This document shows positions 25,698 to 33,959 of a stretch of DNA of 64,000 nucleotides, one piece after another; position 1 is the stretch's first letter, and each line of letters begins with the position of its first letter. A program made the translations under genes and the position numbers. The stretch spans positions 124,001-188,000 of the forward strand of contig CAWGPR010000004.1 of the NCBI GenBank assembly GCA_963824475.1, written 5' to 3'. This DNA comes from Roseiarcus sp963824475 (GTDB taxonomy: Bacteria; Pseudomonadota; Alphaproteobacteria; Rhizobiales; Beijerinckiaceae). Under the pieces are notes generated by a model that did not search any database, was not told where the DNA came from, and saw only the letters and a program-made list of their open reading frames with translations.

Positions 25698-25781
25698 GAA
25701 CGCTTGACCCGGCCATCCACGCCGCCCAGCCGCGACGGATGCTACGGCGTCTTCTTCGCCTCCCACCAGATCGCCGCCATT

Positions 25782-25845
25782 GACTTGACCAAACCCAAAA
25801 CCGTCGGTCATGTCCCCGAACAGGCGTCGGCCTTCTCTCCAGAAT
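25782..25845. repeat. 64-base direct repeat, copy 2
   Basis: Second copy of the repeat at 25634-25697. Two perfect copies with a single 84-base spacer argue for a recent local duplication. The shorter motif GAGCCATACATTCG also appears twice around this block (near 25620 and near 25932), framing the region. Confidence 0.9.
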
Positions 25846-25945
25846 CAACAACAAGCCCGGCCATGACGCCTTCATGAGCCGCCCCACCCTCCCATAGTCA
25901 AAACTGGGCCAACCAATGCCTACCGCCATGAGAGCCATACATTCG

Positions 25946-26211
25946 CTTGCGAGAATCAGAATACCGTGCTAGCCATTTCAGATCCTCGGACATAACTCGC
26001 GCCTTGGGACACTGCGCGGTGAGAAGAAGAGAGAGGAAAAATGCGCCTCAGGCATGGAAAGGTGCGCTTGAGACGTTTTGCGCACAACTTGAGACGCGAG
26101 TCGATTTTTTTTATTTTTCCGCTCGTAACCCATTGAAAAGCCCCGATTCGGAAAAATAAAAGAAAGCAAATGAAAGCCTTTTTGCTTTCATTTATTTGCT
26201 TGTGTTTGCGG
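25946..26211. repeat. AT-rich dispersed repeat, copy B (reverse orientation)
   Basis: Reverse complement of the family found at 17574-17804 and 32443-32695. It has the end block (25946-25962), the two GTCTCAAG-type motifs near 26065-26095, the AT-rich core near 26107-26160, and a perfect ten-base hairpin AAATGAAAGC/GCTTTCATTT (26168-26177 with 26184-26193). Together with the 64-base repeats it fills the gap between cmk and the next transporter; no gene is visible there. Confidence 0.85.
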
Positions 26212-26358
26212 CGAGTTCGCGCGTGGGTTGAACCCGGGCGCCTCACGGTCGCCGTTTCGGCTCGAGCCGGGATGGCGACGGTTTCGGCAAATCGACGCGC
26301 GCTTTAAGATGACAGGAATGCGACGGGCGCCGAAGGAGCGCCCAGGCGGGAGAGCAAT

Positions 26359-27573
26359 ATGGATCTCACAGGCGAGCAGAAGAAGACGATCCTCGCCGCC
26401 TTTCTCGGCTGGATGCTCGACGCCTTCGACTTCTTCCTGCTGACCTTCCTGCTCAAGGACATCGCCAAGGAGTTCGGCGTCGACGTGCCGGCGGTGGCCT
26501 ACGCTTTGTTCCTGACGCTGGCGATGCGGTTCGTCGGCGCGTTCATCTTCGGCCGGCTTGGCGACCGGTGGGGGCGCAAGCCGGCGCTGATGCTGGACAT
26601 CCTATGCTATTCGATCCTGGGCGCGCTCGCGGCCTTCTCGCCGAACCTGACAGTCTTTCTGATCTTTCGCGCGCTGTTCGGAATCGCGATGGGGGGCGAG
26701 TGGGGTCTCGGCAGCTCGCTCGCTATGGAATCCATTCCGCCGCGGGCCCGGGGCATCGTGTCCGGGATTCTGCAGTGCGGTTATCCAAGCGGCTTCCTGC
26801 TCGCCGCGATCGCCTACGGCCTGCTCTTCGGCCGGACGTTCGGCGATTATACGATCGGCTGGCGGGCGATGTTCCTGCTCAGCGTTCTGCCCGCGTTCGT
26901 CGTGCTGTTCATCCGCAGCGGGGTTCCCGAATCGCCGGCGTTCGAAGCGTCGAAGGCGCAGGAAAAGCCGCATCTGTGGGCGACGATTTCGGACCACAAA
27001 GGGCTGGTCGTCTACATGGTCGTGCTGATGATGTGCTTCAACCTGTTCAGCCACGGCACGCAGGACCTCTATCCGACCTTCCTGCAAAAACAGCACAATT
27101 TCGCTCCGGCGACAGTGAGCTGGATCGTCATCGTCGCCAATCTCGGCGCCATCGCCGGCGGCCTCCTGTTCGGCCATCTGTCGGAGAAGATCGGCCGGGT
27201 CAATGCGATCACCGTGGCGGCGTTCATCGCGCTGCCGGCGCTTCCCTTATGGGCCTACGCCTCGACCCCGATTCTGCTCGCGATCGGCGCATTCGTCATG
27301 CAAGTCGCGGTGCAGGGCGCGTGGGGCGTCATTCCCGCCCATCTGAACGAGCTCGCGCCGGGCGCGGCGCGGGCGACCATTCCCGCCTTCGTCTATCAGG
27401 CCGGCAATTTCCTCGCTTCATACAACGGTCCTCTCCAGGCTCAGATCGCCGAAGGGAACGGCGACAATTACGCCTTCGCGCTGGCGCTGGTGGCCGGCGT
27501 GATCGCGGTTGCGATCATCGTCGTGATCCGCTTCAGCCCCGAGCGGCGCGGCGAACTCTTGAAGGCGCATTGA
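26359..27573 (+). CDS. MFS transporter, organic-acid/sialate type
   Basis: Proton-coupled major facilitator, 404 residues, with about twelve membrane helices. The N-terminal GWMLDAFDFFLLTFLLKDIA and motif A GRLGDRWGRKPALM, plus IAMGGEWGLGSSLAMESIP, resemble the lactate/pyruvate and sialic-acid (NanT/JEN1-like) branch of the MHS group. The substrate is not deducible. ATG 26359 follows GGCGGGAGAG. The gene stands alone between repeat-rich spacer and a small secreted protein, so its regulation may depend on the spacer. Confidence 0.88.
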   Translation: MDLTGEQKKTILAAFLGWMLDAFDFFLLTFLLKDIAKEFGVDVPAVAYALFLTLAMRFVGAFIFGRLGDRWGRKPALMLDILCYSILGALAAFSPNLTVFLIFRALFGIAMGGEWGLGSSLAMESIPPRARGIVSGILQCGYPSGFLLAAIAYGLLFGRTFGDYTIGWRAMFLLSVLPAFVVLFIRSGVPESPAFEASKAQEKPHLWATISDHKGLVVYMVVLMMCFNLFSHGTQDLYPTFLQKQHNFAPATVSWIVIVANLGAIAGGLLFGHLSEKIGRVNAITVAAFIALPALPLWAYASTPILLAIGAFVMQVAVQGAWGVIPAHLNELAPGAARATIPAFVYQAGNFLASYNGPLQAQIAEGNGDNYAFALALVAGVIAVAIIVVIRFSPERRGELLKAH

Positions 27574-27782
27574 GTCGCGGTGAGCAAAGAGAATAGGCGA
27601 ACCCGAAAACCTTCGTAGCGCAAAGGGCGGCTCCTGAGCAGCAGAAACCATAGAAAGCATAAGGTCTCTCTACCGGTAGTAAATATCGCTGCGCGATAGC
27701 GGGGAACCTTCAGGCGCTTTGGCCGTTATTGGGGTACAGGCGGACTAGCTAGGTGACGTTCGCCAAATCGGAGGATGCTTCC

Positions 27783-28037
27783 ATGTCTCGACTTTTGCTC
27801 GGCCTTAGCGCGGCGACCCTTATTTGCATTTCATGTGGGCAGGCTCTCGCGAACGAAACCGGCGCGATAGGCGGAGGGGTCGCGGGCGCGGTTGGCGGGG
27901 CTGTGGTCGGCGGTCCAGTCGGGGCGATCGTGGGCGGGCTCGGCGGCGCCGCCATCGGCAACTCGATGACCAATCACCGATATTACCACCACCGCTACGC
28001 GTATTATCATCACCGCCACCCGTACTATCGATACTAG
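27783..28037 (+). CDS. Small secreted glycine-zipper protein
   Basis: An 84-residue protein beginning at ATG 27783 after GGAGG. It has a clear signal peptide ending ...SCGQALA-NE, then a glycine-zipper region (GGGVAGAVGGAVVGGPVGAIVG) and a tail made almost only of histidine, tyrosine and arginine (RYYHHRYAYYHH). Glycine-zipper domains in such proteins may insert in or associate with the outer membrane; the His-rich tail could bind metal. Both statements are inference. A strong hairpin follows directly. Confidence 0.7.
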   Translation: MSRLLLGLSAATLICISCGQALANETGAIGGGVAGAVGGAVVGGPVGAIVGGLGGAAIGNSMTNHRYYHHRYAYYHHRHPYYRY

Positions 28038-28043
28038 ACGTCC

Positions 28044-28073
28044 TGGTAGGGCGTCCTGACGGACGCCCTACCA
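28044..28073. terminator. Perfect 13-base hairpin after the glycine-zipper gene
   Basis: TGGTAGGGCGTCC (28044-28056) pairs fully with GGACGCCCTACCA (28061-28073) around a four-base loop. There is no T-run, so it may act as an mRNA-stabilising structure or belong to the same palindromic repeat pool as the GGGCGTC elements elsewhere. Confidence 0.5.
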
Positions 28074-28196
28074 CAAGGTTGAGAGCAGCCCTTTTCTGCC
28101 TCCTGATCTGATCTGGCAGGCGCGATTCGCGACGGCGGACTGAGATCTCCGGCGACCAGCGCCAGAGGCTCTGTCCCCGTGATCCGCCAGCGCGGT

Positions 28197-28715
28197 TTAT
28201 TCCGCGGCGGCGGCCCGCTTCGGCAGCACCCAATTGGAGCGCGGGAAGTGGCAGGTGTAGCCGTTCGGGTAGCGCTCGAGGTAGTCCTGATGCTCCGGCT
28301 CGGCCTCCCAGAACGGGCCGGCAGGCGCCACTTGGGTCACCACCTTGCCTGGCCATAGCCCCGACGCCTCGACATCGGCGATGGTGTCGAGCGCCACGCG
28401 CTTTTGCTCGTCATTGGTGAAAAAGATTGCCGAACGGTAGCTCGCGCCGACGTCGTTTCCCTGACGGTTTCGGGTCGTAGGGTCGTGGATTTGAAAGAAG
28501 AACTCGAGCAGCTTCCGGTAGCTGATTTTCGCCGGATCGAAGATGATCTCAATCGCCTCGGCGTGATTGCCGTGGTTGCGGTAGGTCGCATTGGGAACCT
28601 CGCCGCCCGTATAACCGACCCGGGTCGAAATCACGCCCGGATAGCGACGGATCAGATCCTGCATGCCCCAGAAGCATCCGCCGGCGAGAACCGCCCGCTC
28701 TGTTGAACCTGCCAT
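28197..28715 (-). CDS. msrA: Peptide-methionine (S)-S-oxide reductase
   Basis: Repairs methionine-S-sulfoxide in proteins using thioredoxin. The product has 172 residues without signal peptide, so it is cytoplasmic. The catalytic motif GCFWG is at residues 13-17, followed by VGYTGGEVPNATYRNHGNHAEAIEI and the YRSAIFFTNDEQK segment. The C-terminal PEHQDYLERYPNGYTCHFPR matches MsrA, with only one further cysteine late in the chain (YTCHF) as a possible resolving residue. No msrB is adjacent. Confidence 0.95.
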   Translation of the reverse strand: MAGSTERAVLAGGCFWGMQDLIRRYPGVISTRVGYTGGEVPNATYRNHGNHAEAIEIIFDPAKISYRKLLEFFFQIHDPTTRNRQGNDVGASYRSAIFFTNDEQKRVALDTIADVEASGLWPGKVVTQVAPAGPFWEAEPEHQDYLERYPNGYTCHFPRSNWVLPKRAAAAE

Positions 28716-28859
28716 GGCGCCTAAGCCTCCTGTTGAGATGGGCGTTCTGTCGCGCCCTGAATCGGGCGACGTACATCCCGTCGTCGCCTTAGATAATCAT
28801 CCTGGCCGAAAACCAACACTCGTTGGCCATCGGGCATACGCCGCCGCCGAGGTCGAGCG

Positions 28860-29423
28860 CTAGCTGGTCTTCGCGTTCAAGCCCGGTCCTCCCTCCTTCG
28901 GATAGGTTAGCGTTCCATCCGGCCCGACTTTGGCCACGGGCGTCAAATGGGCTCGCTCGATGTGGCCGGGGCCGAGAATGTGAAAGACCTCCTCGCCCGC
29001 GGCGATCAGATAGTCCGCGATGATGCGTCGATGGCATCGCCACCAGACTGCCTCGGCGCACATGACGCTTGAGCGCATCGCACGACCAAGCTCACACAGT
29101 TCTTCGAGGCCTGAGCGAAATCCCTCGCTCATGGCGTAATCGGCGAAATTGTGAAAGCTCGCGTTCTCCCAGAAAACGTTGGCGGCAGGCGACACGTCGC
29201 GCTGAATTCCACGCAAACCGCCGAGCGCAGGGAGATGCCTATACGCGACGCCATGCGGCGCGAGTGAATCGGGCAATACGTCGCGATTGAACTGCGGGTT
29301 CGTCCGCGAGCGCGGAACGGTCCGCACGTCGACGACGAGTTCGACTTCAGCGGCCTTGAGCAGCGCGACGAACTCCTCGGTCGGGCGGGTGGAATGTCCG
29401 ATGGTGAAGAATGGGTTGGACAT
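28860..29423 (-). CDS. DUF488 family protein
   Basis: A 187-residue DUF488 protein; the family is widespread, contains conserved cysteine/arginine residues and has no established function. Seen motifs are FFTIGHSTRPTEEFVALL at the N-terminus, VVDVRTVPRSRTNPQFN, YRHLPALGG and a late CAEAVWWRCHRRIIADYL. ATG 29423 is chosen because homologues begin at this point. Its start codon shares two bases with that of the fragment on the opposite strand. Confidence 0.85.
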   Translation of the reverse strand: MSNPFFTIGHSTRPTEEFVALLKAAEVELVVDVRTVPRSRTNPQFNRDVLPDSLAPHGVAYRHLPALGGLRGIQRDVSPAANVFWENASFHNFADYAMSEGFRSGLEELCELGRAMRSSVMCAEAVWWRCHRRIIADYLIAAGEEVFHILGPGHIERAHLTPVAKVGPDGTLTYPKEGGPGLNAKTS

Positions 29424-29739
29424 GCAGCGGCTCGCTCGCCCTATTCTCATCGTTCATGAGGCCACGCCCAAGGAATACGACGCCTTCGTCGACCAGATCA
29501 GCAAGATGTGGACGGACCAGCCGAAGTGGACCGACGATCAGCTCAAGGCGATCGATACGCCGATCCTCGTCGTCGACGGCGACCACGACGAGGCGATCAA
29601 GCGTGCGCACACCGAGTATATCGCCGCGACCATTCCCCACGCAGGGCTCCTGATCCTGCCGAACGTGAGCCACTTCGCCTTCCTTCAGGACCCGGACCAG
29701 TTCAACTTCGCCATCCTGCATTTCCTCGGCGACGAGTGA
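29422..29739 (+). pseudogene. Alpha/beta hydrolase, C-terminal fragment
   Basis: About 105 residues matching the second half of an alpha/beta hydrolase. AIDTPILVVDGDHDEAI carries the acid residue and LPNVSHFAFLQDP the catalytic histidine. The N-terminal half with the nucleophile serine is absent; the DNA upstream encodes the divergent DUF488 gene. The fragment is probably a remnant left when DUF488 DNA replaced or joined the 5' part. It could still be transcribed but cannot be a working hydrolase. Confidence 0.7.
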
Positions 29740-29940
29740 CGACTCGGCCGAGGGCTCACGGCAAGGATCTACGCTCCCCAGTCGGGCGCCATTTCGCTCT
29801 GAGGGCCGCACGCTCGTCGTCCGTCTCGACCTCGTCGCACCGGCCAGTCGGTGCTGAAAATTTGCGGCTGGAGTTGACAACCGCCGAACCGCCACCAGAT
29901 AAAGTCTATGGACTTTAGATCGTGAATCAGGACATCGCAG

Positions 29941-30675
29941 ATGGTTCAGATCGCACTCTCGTCGCTGCCCCACATTCAGGCCGCCTTGAACTATTTGGCC
30001 GCCACGGGCGAGAAGCCGGTCACTTACGCGCACCAACCTCCGCCTGGAGTTCCCTGGTCGACCGCCGAAGCTGACCAGCACGCGACGATCATCCACAACC
30101 TTCGTCCCGCGGCGTCCGAATTCTTGCTGGACGCCGTCGGGTTCCAGCTCCTGACCCATCGAAGCGCGGTCAAGAATTTCTGGGATGAGGAGGAAATCGG
30201 CCGCGTCTATTATCCGGAATCCATCGACCTCCTGAAGCGCGTCACTGGCGCGAGCGAAGTGCGCATCTTTGACCACACGATTAGGCGGCGCGTGCCCGGG
30301 GAGAACGATCGCTCGTCGAAGCCCGGCGTTCCCCGCCAGCCCGCGAACCGCGTTCATGTCGATCAGACGGCGACGTCCGGCGTGGCGCGCCTTCGGCTCG
30401 AGTATCCCGACGAGGCCGACGCATTGCTTCGCCGCCGCGTCGCCATCGTCAATCTGTGGCGGCCGATCAAATCGCCGGTGCTCGACGCCCCGCTCGCCGT
30501 CTGCGACGCGCGCAGCGTCGCGCCGCAAGACCTGATCGCTTCCGATCTCGTGTTTCGCGACCGGCGCGGCGAGACTTACAATCTCATCTACAATCCCGGC
30601 CAACGCTGGTTCTACGCCCCGGAAATGCGCGCGGACGAAGTCCTGCTCATCAAATGTTTCGAACTCGCGCGATGA
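29941..30675 (+). CDS. CmcJ/NvfI-like 2-oxoglutarate-dependent oxidoreductase-like protein
   Basis: A 244-residue protein resembling the CmcJ/NvfI (GA4-desaturase-like) family of hydroxylase/methoxylation proteins. Seen are an N-terminal YLAATGEKPVTY segment, FDHTIRRR, the putative metal motif NRVHVDQT, IVNLWRPIKSPVLDAPLAVCDARS, and a late YAPEMRADEVLLIKCFE. In family members the H-x-D motif is thought to hold iron. The substrate is unknown, and no biosynthetic cluster surrounds the gene. ATG 29941 fits the conserved start. Confidence 0.7.
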   Translation: MVQIALSSLPHIQAALNYLAATGEKPVTYAHQPPPGVPWSTAEADQHATIIHNLRPAASEFLLDAVGFQLLTHRSAVKNFWDEEEIGRVYYPESIDLLKRVTGASEVRIFDHTIRRRVPGENDRSSKPGVPRQPANRVHVDQTATSGVARLRLEYPDEADALLRRRVAIVNLWRPIKSPVLDAPLAVCDARSVAPQDLIASDLVFRDRRGETYNLIYNPGQRWFYAPEMRADEVLLIKCFELAR

Positions 30676-30946
30676 CGGCGCCGTGGCGCGCTTCGCTCCG
30701 CATACGGCGTTTATCGATCCAACCGCGCCCTCACGACGCGCCGCCTCGCGAGAGCATCGAGTTGCGCACCTTCGTCATTTTCGGAGAGGATGAGAAGGCC
30801 CGGCATTGACGCGGGACGGGCTCGTGGTCTTCTCTCCTCATAACCCCAGCTACAAGCAGATCTGTGTGATGAGCCTCGACTGCCATTAAGGCAGCCGAAG
30901 CGGCCGTTGGCGCTGTCGCGCGCATTCAAGTCGGAGATTGAACTCA

Positions 30947-32021
30947 ATGCCCACCCTGTTCGAGCCTTTGAAGATCGGCGATCTCGAGGTTCCCAACCGC
31001 ATCGTCTTGGCGCCCTTGACGCGCAACCGATCGACTGGGCCAGGGCGGGTTCCGAACGCGATGATGCGCGACTATTACGTGCAGCGCGCTTCCGCCGGCC
31101 TCATCATTTCCGAGGCGACTTCGGTCGCGCCGGCGGGCGTCGGCTATCCGCATACCCCCGGCGTATGGTCCGACGAGCAGGTCGACGGCTGGCGCAAGAT
31201 CGTCGAAGGCGTGCATGCGGCGGGCGGGCGCATGTTCCTCCAGCTCTGGCACGTCGGGCGCATCTCCGATCCCATCTATCATGACGGCGCGCTTCCGGTC
31301 GCGCCGAGCGCGATCGCGCCGAAGGGCAATGTGAGCCTCCTTCGTCCGCAGCGCGCTTACGTCGCGCCGCGCGCCCTCGAGACCGGGGAAATTGCGGCCG
31401 TCATCGAGGCCTATCGGCGGGGCGCCGAGAACGCCAAAGCGGCCGGCTTCGACGGCGTCGAGATTCACGGCGCGAACGGCTATCTCCTCGACCAGTTCCT
31501 GCAGGACAGCGCCAACAAGCGCGACGACCTTTATGGCGGCGGAATCGAGAACCGCGCTCGACTCCTGCTTGAGGTCACCGACGCCGTCGTCTCCGTCTGG
31601 GGCGCGGGCCGGGTGGGCCTGCATCTCGCGCCGCGCGCCGATGCGCACGACATGGGCGACAGCAATCTGCCGGCGACCTTCGGCTACGTCGCGCGCGAAC
31701 TCGGCAAGCGAAAGATCGCCTTCCTTTGCGCACGCGAATCGACCAAGGCGCCGCGGCTCGGGCCGGACCTTAAGGCGGCGTTCGGCGGCGTCTATGTCGC
31801 GAACGAGGGGTTCACGCGTGAGGCGGCTGAGGCGGTGATCGCCGCCGGCGAAGCCGACGCGGTCGCCTTCGGCAAGCTCTTCCTCGCCAACCCCGACCTG
31901 CCGCGCCGCTTTGCGATTCGTCTCGCCGCTCAACGCCTGGAACGCCGACACCTTCTATAGCGACGGCCCTGCCGGCTACACCGACTATCCAGCGCTCGAG
32001 GAGCAGGCGGCGGCCGAATAG
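30947..32021 (+). pseudogene. NADH:flavin oxidoreductase, old yellow enzyme family, frameshifted near the end
   Basis: FMN-dependent ene-reductase of the NemA/OYE type (alkene or nitroester reduction). Start MPTLFEPLKIGDLEVPNRIV at 30947. The core is intact: APLTRNRS, LQLWHVGRIS, FDGVEIHGANGYLLDQFL, and FGKLFLANPDLP. At about 31916 the reading frame leaves the family: as read, the protein ends RLERRHLL at 31960. Dropping one base restores SPLNAWNADTFYSDG and GYTDYPALEEQ to a TAG at 32021. The truncated protein lacks about 35 native residues at the C-terminus, so it may be partly active. A consensus error is equally possible. Confidence 0.8.
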
Positions 32022-32041
32022 CAGCGGCGAGCGCAACGGCC

Positions 32042-32338
32042 TCACGGCTTCAGATGCTCGATCTCGATGAAGGCGAAGTCATACGCGTTGGCGTTGACCA
32101 CGTTGTGCTCGACGCCTTCGCGGCGCGCGTAAGGCACATGCACTTTCAGCGTCGCCGTGCGCGAGCCGCCTCCGGGCTCCTCGAGAAGCAGCTCGCCGTC
32201 GGCGAGCGGAACGACGACATAATCGGCCTCATGGCGATGCCACCCCGTCTCGGCGCCGGGCGCGAACCGCCACTCGGTGACGCGCACATGCGGCTCCGAG
32301 AGGTGGACATGGGGCGTGGCTTTCGATCTTGAAGACAT
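32042..32338 (-). CDS. Small cupin-domain protein
   Basis: Single-cupin protein of 98 residues. Metal-type motif residues are present in GAETGWHRHEADYVVVPLADGELLLEE (H-x-H...G). The function cannot be read; small cupins include sugar isomerases, dioxygenase-like and storage proteins. It is convergent with the OYE gene, 20 bases from its corrected end. An AT-rich repeat lies just upstream of its start and may influence its promoter. Confidence 0.8.
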   Translation of the reverse strand: MSSRSKATPHVHLSEPHVRVTEWRFAPGAETGWHRHEADYVVVPLADGELLLEEPGGGSRTATLKVHVPYARREGVEHNVVNANAYDFAFIEIEHLKP

Positions 32339-32442
32339 AAGGCCTCCGGCTCCGTTCGTAGCTCGACAACTGTCGCCCTCGACGTCGCGGCAGCCTTCGA
32401 AGGGGCGCCGCGAAGCCCAGATTCAACCAGCGCGCGAGTTCT

Positions 32443-32695
32443 TTGCAAATAAAAGCAAGCAAACACAAATAAATGAAAGCAAAATGGCTTTCATTTGCTA
32501 GCGTTTATTTTTCCGAATCGGGACTTTTCAATGGGTTGCGGCCAATTCAAATAAGGAATTCCGCCTCCCGTCTCAGGTCCTGTGCGAAATGTCTCAAGCG
32601 GATTCGCCTTCCTCTCTCCTCGCATCCAAGGCTCCGTCGGCCGGTTCGATCCGGCCGATGGATAATGTGTAGCATTGTTTTCTGATTTTGTCAAG
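32443..32695. repeat. AT-rich dispersed repeat, copy C
   Basis: Forward copy of the family seen at 17574 and 25946. The hairpin AAATGAAAGC (32471-32480) with GCTTTCATTT (32487-32496) is perfect, then the core TTTATTTTTCCGAATCGGGA, GTCTC and GTCTCAAGCG motifs, a second hairpin around GGCCGG/CCGGCC (32637-32658), and the end block TTCTGATTTTGTCAAG. It occupies most of the 410-base gap between two cupin genes; no coding frame is credible. Confidence 0.85.
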
Positions 32696-32751
32696 GCAAA
32701 GATGCAATACTTCTGTTCACCCGTATCACCTGCCCTCCCGCACGGCGCCGT

Positions 32752-33342
32752 TCACAGGCCGACGCGCGATTTCGCCGTGAGGTCGCCGGCGCGCCAGACA
32801 TAGGCCGCGAGCAAGGGCTCCTGGGAAGTCCGCATGGCGTGCGCAGTCCACGAGGGATGATGGATCCATGTCCCCGGCGGACGGAGCCGCCAATCGGCCT
32901 CATCCGAGCGCCAAAAGGCGCGCCCAGCCAGCGGGAGATAAAGCTCCTCCGCCTCGTGCGAATGGGCGGGATATTCGGTGTCGGGACCAAGCAGAAGAAC
33001 GCCGCAGGCGACCCTGTCGCTCATGAAGGCGCCGCGCCGGCCGACCCATTCGTTATAGCCGTAGTTGTCGAGGAAGCGCTCGCCGAAATCGGAGCTTGTA
33101 TAGGTCTGCCGCCAGTTGAGTTCGCCGGCCAGGGCCTCGAGCGCCTCGACCAGCGCCCGCGTGCGCGGCGCGGCGAAGCTCGACAGGCCTTGCAGAGCGG
33201 CCACGACTGGAAGCGGGTGCGCGACAAGCGGCCGCGCGGTCAACTCCGGCGGCCAGTCGCGAAGGAACGCCTCAGCTTCCGGCGCCGAGGCGAGCAATTC
33301 CCGGAGGGCGGCGACGAGCGGGCGGAGGGACTCTTTGTGCAT
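32752..33342 (-). CDS. DMSP lyase-like cupin protein
   Basis: A 196-residue cupin of the dimethylsulfoniopropionate lyase-like family. After a helical N-terminal half, the cupin reads NWRQTYTSSDFGERFLDNY, then the metal motif PAHSHEAEELYLPLAG (H-x-H, E, Y) and a later histidine in HHPSWTAHAM. In DddQ the third ligand in the first motif is a histidine, here it is the glutamate usual for cupins. DMSP cleavage is therefore a family-level inference. ATG 33342 is preferred; a GTG seven codons upstream is possible. Neither has a strong ribosome-binding site. Confidence 0.72.
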   Translation of the reverse strand: MHKESLRPLVAALRELLASAPEAEAFLRDWPPELTARPLVAHPLPVVAALQGLSSFAAPRTRALVEALEALAGELNWRQTYTSSDFGERFLDNYGYNEWVGRRGAFMSDRVACGVLLLGPDTEYPAHSHEAEELYLPLAGRAFWRSDEADWRLRPPGTWIHHPSWTAHAMRTSQEPLLAAYVWRAGDLTAKSRVGL

Positions 33343-33429
33343 ATACCGATCAACCCACCCCACAGGAGCGCCGCGCTTCCGCCTTAGGTTTCGGAGTCGA
33401 TCCTGATCTTGGCGCCCGCGGCGTACAGA

Positions 33430-33665
33430 TCATGCAGCCAGCGGGGCCGTGCGCAAAACGAGTAGGGCGTCGCGCGGGCAGGGAACGATAGCGTAGGCGT
33501 GGCCATTGTCGTCGCTGAATTCGACAAGCGCGGTCATTTCGTCAAGCGGCTCGACGACGGCGCCAACCTGGTCACGGACGAGCCCATGCTGGGGCAGGTC
33601 GCAAAGAAGCTGACTGCGCTCAGGAAGCCGCGTCCTGGGTCGCCTGCTTTCGTTCGGACCGCCAT
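33430..33665 (-). pseudogene. DUF4926-like remnant
   Basis: Reading the minus strand, the frame ending at 33430 gives CDLPQHGLVRDQVGAVVEPL, then FSDDNGHAYAIVPCP and LLVLR, which resembles a DUF4926 domain (small SH3-like protein found beside toxin-antitoxin genes). No start codon is visible in that frame; an ATG at 33665 opens a different frame, so a shift near 33600 would be needed. I treat it as a broken small gene. The plus-strand frame through here is less convincing. Confidence 0.4.
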
Positions 33666-33668
33666 TTC

Positions 33669-33959
33669 TCAGTCCGACACGTATCGATGGATCAGCACGT
33701 TGATCAGCGTCTGATAGGGTATCCCCTCCTGCAGCGCACGCGATTTCAAGCGGACCAGATCGCGTTTGGGGATGCGCAACGAGATTTTGGCGCGCTCGTC
33801 AGTCATGGCCGCGCGCGCCATCGCTTCGATCTCGCGCTTGCGCTTCTCAGTCAGCCCGTTTTTGAGCGGGGCGTCGCCGGTCTCGAACGCCTCGATCAAA
33901 GCCTTCTCCTCGGCATCGAGATACCGACCGACCTCAGGCGCTTTCTTCATTGGATTCAC
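33669..33959 (-). CDS. CopG-type antitoxin
   Basis: A 96-residue putative antitoxin. The acidic N-terminal half (VGRYLDAEEKALIEAFETGD) would wrap the toxin, and the C-terminal ISLRIPKRDLVRLKSRALQEG is a ribbon-helix-helix DNA-binding unit ending YQTLINVLIHRYV. It overlaps the toxin gene by 26 bases and is downstream of it, the toxin-first order typical of BrnT/BrnA systems. Such antitoxins repress their own promoter. Confidence 0.82.
   Translation of the reverse strand: MNPMKKAPEVGRYLDAEEKALIEAFETGDAPLKNGLTEKRKREIEAMARAAMTDERAKISLRIPKRDLVRLKSRALQEGIPYQTLINVLIHRYVSD

Noticed and set aside
25634..25845. CRISPR-like repeat
   Set aside because: Only two copies of a 64-base repeat with one 84-base spacer, and no cas genes nearby.
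32637..32658. T-arm-like hairpin resembling a tRNA
   Set aside because: The loop is similar to a T-loop, but no acceptor stem, D-arm or anticodon arm can be built around it; it belongs to repeat copy C.
33499..33714. Small plus-strand frame (MAIVVAEFDKRGHF)
   Set aside because: The minus strand of the same DNA gives a better match to a DUF4926-like domain, and the plus frame has no ribosome-binding site.
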